From the NCBI GenBank assembly GCA_041687095.1, contig JAWLCQ010000009.1, positions 1 to 57,307 on the forward strand: 57,307 nucleotides of DNA, read 5' to 3'. Numbering within the stretch: the first letter of the stretch is position 1; every line of letters starts with the position of its first letter. The DNA comes from JAWLCQ01 sp041687095. Lineage in GTDB: Bacteria > Planctomycetota > Phycisphaerae > SM23-33. A program made the position numbers and the translations under genes. Positions 51,164-57,307 of this stretch are shown here, piece after piece. Below the pieces are notes generated by a model that worked only from the letters and a program-made list of their open reading frames with translations, did not search any database and had not been told where the DNA came from.

Positions 51164-51841
51164 TCACGCCCGAAGCATTCGCAGGACGCGATCGGCCTCG
51201 ATGCCGATGTCCGCGACGCGAACTTCGCCAGTGTATCGGGCGGATTGCGGGCTGTCGAAGCCTTTCTTGCGGGCGACGAAGGTCACGGTGAGCTTGGCGT
51301 GGACAACGGGACCGAACGCCTCGCCCGTGTCGCAGTCGAGGCCCGTGGGGATGTCGACGGCGAGGACGGTGCGACGGGAGGCGTTAATGGCCTCCACGGC
51401 GGCCGCGATGGGGCCATGCAGTGCCCCGCGGATGCCCGTCCCCCCCACCGCGTCCACAACGAGGTCAAACCCGGACAGCGCCTCGGGCAGCGAGGTCAAC
51501 CCCTCCTCGCCCATGGGGCGCACGTCCAGCTCCAGCGCCCGCAGAATATCGAGGTTCACCCTCGCATCACCGGTCACCTTGTCCTCCGGGGCGACCAGGA
51601 AAACCGCCACCTCCGCCCCCCGCAACGCCAGATGCCGCGCGGTCACGAACCCGTCCCCTCCGTTGTTTCCGCCTCCGGCGAGGATGGCCACCGAACGCTG
51701 CACCGAGCTGTCGAGGAACTCGCCGATGACGTCCGCGACGCCGCGGCCGGCGTTCTCCATCAACACCACACCGGGCACGCCCAGTGTCTCAATGGCGAAG
51801 CGGTCAATCCGCCGAATCTCATCGCGCGACAGCGAGTGCAT
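51164..51841 (-). CDS. nnrE: NAD(P)H-hydrate epimerase
   Basis: 225 residues, the YjeF N-terminal domain alone. Marks are VVLMENAGRGVAD, AGGGNNGGDGFVTARHL, VVDAVGGTGIRG and AVDIPTGLDCDTG. It converts the R form of hydrated NAD(P)H to the S form, which a dehydratase then repairs. In many bacteria the dehydratase (NnrD) is fused; here it is separate and not in the window. The stop of trxA, upstream on the same strand, is seven bases from this ATG, so trxA, nnrE and the 86-residue gene probably form one operon. Confidence 0.9.
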   Translation of the reverse strand: MHSLSRDEIRRIDRFAIETLGVPGVVLMENAGRGVADVIGEFLDSSVQRSVAILAGGGNNGGDGFVTARHLALRGAEVAVFLVAPEDKVTGDARVNLDILRALELDVRPMGEEGLTSLPEALSGFDLVVDAVGGTGIRGALHGPIAAAVEAINASRRTVLAVDIPTGLDCDTGEAFGPVVHAKLTVTFVARKKGFDSPQSARYTGEVRVADIGIEADRVLRMLRA

Positions 51842-51848
51842 CGTCCTG

Positions 51849-52178
51849 TCAGAGGACTTCGTTGATCGCGGCCTTAAGGTCGCTCTTCTGCTGCAGGCCC
51901 ACGAACTTCCGCACCATCTCCCCGTCCTTGAAGAGGATGACGGTCGGGATCGCGCTGATGCCGAACTTCATCGAGATGTCGCGGTTGGAGTCGGTATCGA
52001 CCTTGCCCACTGCGAGCTTTCCGGCGTACTCGTCGGCGATCTCGTCGATGGCGGGGGCCAGCATCTTGCAGGGCATGCACCACTCGGCCCAGAAGTCCAC
52101 CAGGGCCGCCTTGCCTTCCTGCATGACTTCCTGGTCAAAATTGTCGTCCGTGAGCGTCAGTACGTTCTTCGATGCCAT
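51849..52178 (-). CDS. trxA: Thioredoxin with a WCMPC active site
   Basis: 109 residues, normal length. The active site is W33-C34-M-P-C37, where most thioredoxins have WCGPC. The usual cis-Pro is in ISAIPTVILFKDGE and the C-terminal FVGLQQKSDLKAAI is standard. It reduces protein disulfides in the cytoplasm with NADPH from thioredoxin reductase (not in the window). AAAGGAG is nine bases before the ATG, and a good promoter lies upstream at 52225-52254. It leads the trxA-nnrE operon. Confidence 0.9.
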   Translation of the reverse strand: MASKNVLTLTDDNFDQEVMQEGKAALVDFWAEWCMPCKMLAPAIDEIADEYAGKLAVGKVDTDSNRDISMKFGISAIPTVILFKDGEMVRKFVGLQQKSDLKAAINEVL

Positions 52179-52224
52179 GTCGCGAAGCTCCTTTGTTGGG
52201 GGCGCCCGTAAGGCCCACATGCGA

Positions 52225-52254
52225 ATCGTAGGAGGGGCGATGGCAGATCGTCAA
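52225..52254 (-). promoter_or_regulatory. Promoter of trxA
   Basis: TTGACG (52254-52249), an 18-base spacer, TACGAT (52230-52225). The start would be near 52218, 40 bases before the ATG. Confidence 0.5.
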
Positions 52255-52300
52255 CCCTGTGCTTCCGCCCGGTCCTCCACGCCGTGCTTCCGCCGGTGCT

Positions 52301-52699
52301 TCAGCCGGGCGTGATCTCGATCTTCCGCGTCCGGGCCGCGGCCGCACGAGGGAGGCGGATTCGCAGCACCCCGTCCGTGAGCGATGCCTCGATCCGCTCG
52401 CGGTCCACCTCGTCGCTGAGGGCGAAGGCGCGGAAGTACTCCCCGCCGGTGAACCCCCGGTACGTCGGGGCGTAGGAGGGGCCCGGGTCCGCGAGTTCCG
52501 AGGCCGCCCACAGGGACAGCACGCCCTTTTCGACGCGAACGTCCACGCGCTCGCTCGTCGCCCCCGGGACCTCGGCGAGCAGCACGGTCGTCCCGTCGGG
52601 CTCCTGGTAGATGTCCACCGCCGGGCGCAGCGCCTCCTCAGGCGCCGCCCGTCGGACCGGGTCCACATGTACCTTTACGCTTGCATCCTGGTCGGCCAT
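52301..52699 (-). CDS. Hsp20/alpha-crystallin small heat-shock protein, second gene
   Basis: 132 residues. An alpha-crystallin domain from about 27 (PAVDIYQEPDGTTVLLAEVPG) includes the DGVLRIRLP motif (I/L-x-I/L pattern) and a C-terminal ITP. The N-terminal arm is short. Small Hsps hold unfolded proteins for refolding by DnaK. It follows the first hsp20 gene by 27 bases on the same strand, so the two are an operon. The ACD carries an insert (ADPGPSYAPTYRGFTGGEY) typical of bacterial class B members. Confidence 0.85.
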   Translation of the reverse strand: MADQDASVKVHVDPVRRAAPEEALRPAVDIYQEPDGTTVLLAEVPGATSERVDVRVEKGVLSLWAASELADPGPSYAPTYRGFTGGEYFRAFALSDEVDRERIEASLTDGVLRIRLPRAAAARTRKIEITPG

Positions 52700-52726
52700 G
52701 GGTGCGGCTCCTTGGAATTGGGGGGT

Positions 52727-53167
52727 TCAACTGACACGGATCTGCCTTGGCCGGGCGGACTCGGCCTTGGGCAGGCGGACCGTGAGCACGCCATCGGAGA
52801 CCTTGGCCTCGGCGCGGTCGGCGTCGATGCGGTCGGGCAGCACGATGGTGCGGGCGAAATCGCCCACCCCCCGCTCCCGACGCTGGTAGCGAAGCTGCTC
52901 CTCGTCGCCCGGAGGGCGCTTCGTGCCCCGCACCGTCAGCGTCTCGCCCGTGATCGTCAGATCGAGGTCCTCCCGCGCGACCCCCGCGACCTCGCACTGC
53001 ACGAGGATCTCCTCCTCGCCCGACAGCACGTTGACGGGAGGGTACTCGGCGGCGGCGACGGCCTCGGCGGCCCCTTCGCTCCGGCCGAACATACGCTCGA
53101 ACTCCCGCTGCATGTAGCGCAGGCCCAGAATGGGATCCAGCCCGCCCGGAAACCGGAACGTCGCCAT
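52727..53167 (-). CDS. Hsp20/alpha-crystallin small heat-shock protein, first gene
   Basis: 146 residues. An N-terminal arm (PILGLRYMQREFERMFG) is followed by the alpha-crystallin domain (PPVNVLSGEEEILVQCEVAG) with LTVRGTKRPPGDEE and DGVLTVRLPKAE. GGAGAGAGCG lies before the ATG. It is the first of two tandem hsp20 genes with different arms, so they may form mixed oligomers. A promoter candidate at 53205-53233 overlaps the end of rsmE. No CIRCE (HrcA) or sigma32-type box is visible, so heat control is unproven. Confidence 0.88.
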   Translation of the reverse strand: MATFRFPGGLDPILGLRYMQREFERMFGRSEGAAEAVAAAEYPPVNVLSGEEEILVQCEVAGVAREDLDLTITGETLTVRGTKRPPGDEEQLRYQRRERGVGDFARTIVLPDRIDADRAEAKVSDGVLTVRLPKAESARPRQIRVS

Positions 53168-53204
53168 CGCTCTCTCCTTCCCCAGTGAATCCTTGCCCTT
53201 GTTC

Positions 53205-53233
53205 TTGATACGTCCGAGTTAGCGGGAAATCAA
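53205..53233 (-). promoter_or_regulatory. Possible hsp20 operon promoter
   Basis: TTGATT (53233-53228), a 17-base spacer, TATCAA (53210-53205). It overlaps the rsmE stop codon and would start about 30 bases before the hsp20 ATG. Confidence 0.4.
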
Positions 53234-54000
53234 ACCGCCCCGGGTTTCTCGCAGATCGCCGTCACCGCGGCCAACAGCGCCACCGCCGCCGTCTCCACGC
53301 GAAGGACCGTCCGCCCCAGGCGAACCGGAATGAACCCTGCCGTGATGCAAGCCCCGCGCTCCGCCTCGCTCAATCCGCCCTCGGGCCCCACGAGGATCGT
53401 CTGCCGCTCCGCCCCCGATGCGAGCGCCGCCGCAAGCGGGACCGCGTCGGCCCCCACGTCCCCCAGCAGGCGGATCCCCCCTTCGCTGGCCGAACGCGCC
53501 AGGAACTCCCCCAGCGGCTGCGGGTCACGCAGGTCGGGCAGGAAGTCGTTCTCGGACTGCTTGGCGGCCGCAATGCACCGCCCCAGCCACTTCTCCCGTT
53601 TGTGCTCCGACAGCTCGTCCCCCCCGGCCACGCTGCGGTCGAAAACGACGGGCGTAAGGGCGGCGGCCCCCAACTCGGTGGCCTTCTCCAGCAGCCACTC
53701 CAGCCGATTGCCCTTGGGGATGGCGACGGCGAGATGGACGCGGGCCCCGCCCCACCGCTCCCGCCGCTCCACACGCTCGACGGCGACGGTCACCTCCCGC
53801 CGCGTCGCCCCTGCGATCCGCCCCTCCGCACGCGCCCCCGTCCCGTCGAACAGGATCACCGCCTCGCCCACCCGCAGCCGCAGCACGTGCACCGCATGAT
53901 GCGCCTCGCTGTCCGGCAGGACCAGCTCGGTCCCCGGGCCCTGCGGCAGGTGTGGAACGTGGAACCGCCGACATGATTGTTCATCCGCGCTTCTTCGCAT
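53230..54000 (-). CDS. rsmE: 16S rRNA (uracil-1498-N3)-methyltransferase
   Basis: 256 residues from ATG at 54000; the frame upstream covers the neighbour's control region. RsmE marks are the N-terminal PUA-like RRFHVPHLPQG and SEAHHAVHVLRLRVGE, and the SPOUT knot IPKGNRLEWLLEKATELG, ILVGPEGGLSEAE and GRTVLRVETAAVALLA. It methylates U1498 in the ribosomal decoding region using S-adenosylmethionine. It is divergent from the GH106-like gene and followed by the hsp20 operon. Confidence 0.92.
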   Translation of the reverse strand: MRRSADEQSCRRFHVPHLPQGPGTELVLPDSEAHHAVHVLRLRVGEAVILFDGTGARAEGRIAGATRREVTVAVERVERRERWGGARVHLAVAIPKGNRLEWLLEKATELGAAALTPVVFDRSVAGGDELSEHKREKWLGRCIAAAKQSENDFLPDLRDPQPLGEFLARSASEGGIRLLGDVGADAVPLAAALASGAERQTILVGPEGGLSEAERGACITAGFIPVRLGRTVLRVETAAVALLAAVTAICEKPGAV

Positions 54001-54107
54001 GGGGGCAGTATACCCAAGAATTGCGTTTGACTTTCGCCTCCAACCCGGAAGAATCATGCCACCGGGCTCGCGGATTGCGCGACCCCCTGCTGAGGGAGTG
54101 ACGGACG

Positions 54108-57100
54108 ATGAGCTTCGCCAGTGACCTTCGCGATAGTTGGGATAACCCGCCATCCATCTACCGTTCCGCGCCGTTCTGGTCCTGGAACGCCAAGCTGGAG
54201 CCCCAGCGCCTCCAGGCGGAGATCCGCTCCATGCACGCCGCCGGCATGGGCGGGTTCTTCATGCATTCGCGGTACGGCCTCAAAACGCCGTACCTCTCCA
54301 AGGAGTGGTTCACGTGCGTCTCCGCCTGTGTGGAGCAGGCCCGCGAACTCGGCATGAAGGCCTACCTCTACGACGAGGACCGCTGGCCCAGCGGCGCCGC
54401 CGGCGGGCTCGTCACGCGGGACAACCCCGAGTTCCAGATGCACTCCCTCGTCGGCGGAACGCCTCAGGCGGTCGGGGATGAGGGCGAAAACCTCGCCAGT
54501 TTCACCGTCCGGCTCGACGAGGGCAACCGCCTGATCTCCTACGAGCCCGTCGTGAACCTCTCCGACGCCCCCCCCGACCAGCGGACCGTCACCTTCCACG
54601 TCTGCAGCGATATCCCCGTCGGATGGTTCAACGACGGAACGTACCTCGACACCCTCTCCGCCGACGCCGTCGCCGAATTCATCCGCGTCACCCACCGCGC
54701 CTACGCCGACCGCTACGGAGAGGACTTCGGGGACCTCATCCCCGCCATCTTCACCGACGAGCCCAACTACGCCCGCTCCCGCGCCCCCAAAGGCTCCGGC
54801 CGCATCTCCATGCCCTGGACCTCCGACCTCCCCCGCCAATTCCGCCAGCGCCGCGGTTACGACGTCCGCGAGCACCTGCCCGAACTCCTCTTCGCCCGCG
54901 CGGACGGGGGCTTCTCCAAGGTCATGTACGACTACCTCCGCACCTGCACCGAACTGTTCGTCGAGAACTTCTCCCAGCAGATCGGCGAGTGGTGCGGCAA
55001 GCACGGGATCGCCTCCACCGGGCACATGCTCTCCGAACCCGACCTCTACGGGCAGTGCACCGTCATCGGGGCTGCCATGCCCCACTACGAGCACATGCAG
55101 TGGCCCGGCATCGACATCCTTACCGACTCCGCCCAGGAACTCGCCACCGCCAAGCAGTGCTCCAGCGTCGCCGATCAACTCGGGCACGAACGCGTCCTCA
55201 GCGAGCTGTACGGCTGCACGGGCTGGGACTGGCCGCTCGCAGGGCACAAGTTCGTCGGCGACTGGCAGTTCGCCGCCGGGGTCAACTTCCGCTGCCCGCA
55301 CCTGACGCACTACTCCCTCGAAGGCGGGGCGAAGCGCGACTACCCCGCCAGCATCTTCTCCCACAGCCCCTGGTGGGACTACTACCACACCGTCGAGGGC
55401 TACTTCGGCCGCCTGTCCCTCATGCTCACCCAGGGCACGCCCGTCCGCGACGTGCTGGTCCTGCACCCCATCGAGACCGGGTGGGCCCTGTACCGCCCGG
55501 GGGCGGGCGACGAGCAGACCAGCGAGTTCTGGGGCGTGCAGAAGACCTGGCGCGACCTCATGTACACCCTCGCCAACCAGCACTACGACTTCGACCTCGG
55601 TGACGAGTCGCTGCTGGAGAAGCATGGGAAGGTCTCGGGCGCGAAGTTCCAGGTCGGGCGGATGAGCTACCAGGTCGTCATCGTCCCGCCCGTCCGCACG
55701 CTACGTACCAACACCCTCAACCTCCTCCGCCGCTTCCTCGGCGGGGGCGGGAAGGTCCTGTTCCTCGGGGAGGCCCCCGACCACGTCGACGCCCAGCCCA
55801 GCGGCGACGCTCGCGCCCTCGCCCAGCAGGCCGCCGCCTGCCCCTCCGAACCCGACCAGTACCTCCCGGTCCTCGAGGGCCTTCTGCCCCGGCGCGTCTC
55901 GATCACGGAGGACGGCCGCGAGTTCGCCCAGTGCTGGACCATGCTCCGTAGCGTACAAGGCGGGCAGTTGCTGTTCGTCCAGTCGCACGACCGCACCGCC
56001 CCCCACCGCCTCCGCGTCAGCGTCCAGGCCCGCCGCCCCGTCGTCGAGTGGCGGTCCCTCGACGGGCAGTGCATCCGCGTCAAGTCGCAGGCGGAGGGCG
56101 ACCGCGTGGTCTTCGAGATCGACCTGCCCCCCACGGGCTCGGCCCTGCTGAGCCTGGGCGTCAGCGTCCCCGACGCCCTCACGCCGCCCAAAGAGCCCCG
56201 CGTCCTTGACCGCCGGGAACTCGCCGGCCCCCTCGCCATCGAACGGACCGAACCCAACACCCTCCCCCTCGACTACTGCCGCTACGCCGTCGGCGACGCC
56301 CCGCTGTCCGAGCCCGTCCCCTCCCTGCAGGCCGACGCGGAGATCCGCCGACACTTCGGCCTCGGTGAGCGGAACAACTACCACCATCAGCCCTGGTACC
56401 TCTACGCCACCGGCGTGATCGACCTCGCCCAGCGCGGCCCCGCCCGCACGGTGCGAACCTTCCACGTCACCACGCGCCCCGCCGCCTGCAAGCTCGCCCT
56501 CGAAGGGCCCGACTACCTCAACATCACCGTCAACGGCAAACCGGTCCCGGAACCGGACGGGTGGTGGGTGGACCTGGACATCCGCACCATCGACATCACC
56601 GATCTGCTCGTCGAAGGCGACAACGAGATCCTCGCCGAGTTCAACTACCGGCCCGACATGGAACTGGAGGACATGTACCTGGTCGGGGACTTCGGGGTGG
56701 CGAAACGCCCGGGCACGGCCGGGCCGCAGGCCCCGGACAACATGACCCTCATCGCTCCTCCGACCTCGCTGGCCTTGGGCTCGTGGATCGGCCAGGGCCT
56801 GGACTTCTACGGCGGCGCGGTCCGCTACACCGTCGACCTCCCCGCCCCCCCGATCGGCCGACGGGTCCGCGTGTCCCTGCCCGGCATCGACTGCACCGCC
56901 GCCGCCCTCCACGTCAACGGGGCCACCTTCGTCCTCCCCTGGGCCCCCTTCACCGCCGACGTCACCGACGCCCTGCCCGAAACCGGCGGCCCCGCCGTCA
57001 TCGAGGTCATCGGCGGGCGCAAGAACATCCTCGGCCCGCTGCACACCCCGTGGAAACCGTGGACGGGTCCCGGCGAGTTCCACCCGGGCAACGCCGGCTG

Positions 57101-57167
57101 GGTCCGCCACTACCTCCTGAAGGACCACGGCCTGACCGCCCCGGTGGTGGTGGAGATCACCGAGTAG
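54108..57167 (+). CDS. GH106-like glycoside hydrolase (alpha-L-rhamnosidase type)
   Basis: 1019 residues. The catalytic barrel has the pattern of GH106 and related large glycosidases: APFWSWNAKLEPQRL, AGMGGFFMHSRYGLKTPYLS, YLYDEDRWPSG, IFTDEPNYARS (likely acid), GHMLSEPDLYGQC, and HLTHYSLEGGAKRDYPAS. C-terminal beta domains (YATGVIDLAQRGPARTV; YLNITVNGKPVPE) look like carbohydrate-binding jelly rolls. No signal peptide is visible (MSFASDLRDSWDN), so it may act on imported oligosaccharides. GAGGGAG lies ten bases before the ATG. The sugar is probably rhamnose in pectin-like or sulfated glycans; that is inference from the family. Confidence 0.8.
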   Translation: MSFASDLRDSWDNPPSIYRSAPFWSWNAKLEPQRLQAEIRSMHAAGMGGFFMHSRYGLKTPYLSKEWFTCVSACVEQARELGMKAYLYDEDRWPSGAAGGLVTRDNPEFQMHSLVGGTPQAVGDEGENLASFTVRLDEGNRLISYEPVVNLSDAPPDQRTVTFHVCSDIPVGWFNDGTYLDTLSADAVAEFIRVTHRAYADRYGEDFGDLIPAIFTDEPNYARSRAPKGSGRISMPWTSDLPRQFRQRRGYDVREHLPELLFARADGGFSKVMYDYLRTCTELFVENFSQQIGEWCGKHGIASTGHMLSEPDLYGQCTVIGAAMPHYEHMQWPGIDILTDSAQELATAKQCSSVADQLGHERVLSELYGCTGWDWPLAGHKFVGDWQFAAGVNFRCPHLTHYSLEGGAKRDYPASIFSHSPWWDYYHTVEGYFGRLSLMLTQGTPVRDVLVLHPIETGWALYRPGAGDEQTSEFWGVQKTWRDLMYTLANQHYDFDLGDESLLEKHGKVSGAKFQVGRMSYQVVIVPPVRTLRTNTLNLLRRFLGGGGKVLFLGEAPDHVDAQPSGDARALAQQAAACPSEPDQYLPVLEGLLPRRVSITEDGREFAQCWTMLRSVQGGQLLFVQSHDRTAPHRLRVSVQARRPVVEWRSLDGQCIRVKSQAEGDRVVFEIDLPPTGSALLSLGVSVPDALTPPKEPRVLDRRELAGPLAIERTEPNTLPLDYCRYAVGDAPLSEPVPSLQADAEIRRHFGLGERNNYHHQPWYLYATGVIDLAQRGPARTVRTFHVTTRPAACKLALEGPDYLNITVNGKPVPEPDGWWVDLDIRTIDITDLLVEGDNEILAEFNYRPDMELEDMYLVGDFGVAKRPGTAGPQAPDNMTLIAPPTSLALGSWIGQGLDFYGGAVRYTVDLPAPPIGRRVRVSLPGIDCTAAALHVNGATFVLPWAPFTADVTDALPETGGPAVIEVIGGRKNILGPLHTPWKPWTGPGEFHPGNAGWVRHYLLKDHGLTAPVVVEITE

Positions 57168-57180
57168 GCGGTTCTTCACG

Positions 57181-57244
57181 GATGAACGCGTGCGTGCATG
57201 GACGCATGCATGGATGAACACGTGCGTGCTTGGACGCATGCACG
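57181..57244. repeat. 32-bp direct tandem repeat, two units
   Basis: Units 57181-57212 and 57213-57244 agree at 29 of 32 positions (GATGAAC-CGTGCGTGC-TGGACGCATGCA pattern), and a third copy begins at 57245. It lies 13 bases after the GH106-like gene. The GATGAAC start echoes the interspersed repeat of 14911 and 30670. Confidence 0.85.
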
Positions 57245-57307
57245 GATGACCTTGTACACAGAGGAACGCATGGGGCGGAGCCCCCCGTCAAGCGGCATGC
57301 TCTGCCG

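Noticed and set aside
53168..53229. Heat-shock control sites (CIRCE or sigma32 boxes) before the hsp20 pair
   Set aside because: No TTAGCACTC dyad and no CTTGAA..CCCCAT pair; only a sigma70-like promoter is visible.

Overview
The window is 57.3 kb of very GC-rich DNA, densely coded, from a Gram-negative-type bacterium (LptB, AsmA-like protein, several Sec signal peptides). The gene mix points to the Planctomycetota, possibly Phycisphaerae or a relative. It includes a PEP-CTERM protein, an FGly-type sulfatase plus a sulfatase fragment, GH4 and GH106-like glycosidases, a Gfo/Idh/MocA oxidoreductase, UroD-like methyltransferases, a zinc-ribbon/TM/VWA protein, a signal peptidase I with a zinc-ribbon insert, and many intergenic palindromes and short tandem repeats. 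The lineage is inferred; no rRNA gene is present to confirm it.

Layout. 0.1-9.4 kb: AsmA-like giant protein, a shortened UvrC-like protein, FabZ-type dehydratase and BatA/VWA membrane protein (all minus), then a divergent macro-domain protein and a secreted hypothetical protein. 9.5-12.5 kb: topA with three zinc fingers, followed by an abandoned sulfatase N-terminus. 12.4-23.0 kb: a long minus-strand block of exported or membrane proteins of unknown function, including a CsgG/FlgO-TPR-PEGA protein followed by two tandem paralogues, and a frameshifted small membrane gene. 23.1-27.0 kb: a carbohydrate segment (GH4 glycosidase, YcxB-like protein, TIM-barrel glycosidase-like protein) bracketed by inverted composite palindromic repeats. 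27.1-39 kb: tmk, tRNA-Tyr, PEP-CTERM protein, Gfo/Idh/MocA oxidoreductase, lptB, lepB, pyrE, a DUF1844 protein, a sulfatase, pyrG and a cold-shock gene. 39.5-47.3 kb: an FG-GAP-like protein, two UroD-like proteins, YggS, a pterin-binding methyltransferase and a zinc-ribbon/VWA protein. 47.3-57.2 kb: a strong candidate 184-nt 6S-like RNA with promoter and terminator, a CPBP-like protein, a YqjD/YqjE-like pair, tRNA-Ala, ispE, nnrE, trxA, two hsp20 genes, rsmE and a GH106-like glycosidase.

How the genes fit together. Housekeeping genes (topA, tmk, pyrE, pyrG, ispE, trxA, rsmE, lepB, lptB) are scattered singly among accessory genes for polysaccharide breakdown and one-carbon transfer. Intergenic spacers are unusually rich in structure. 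There are nested hairpins, a GGGTC-AGGA-GACCC hairpin family, and three spacers in which short tandem repeats sit as inverted arms around a core. The most checkable surprises are a CTP synthase whose glutaminase Glu is Cys, a UvrC paralogue with a decayed nuclease but an intact Fe-S cysteine set, the candidate 6S RNA, and DnaA boxes between lepB and lptB.
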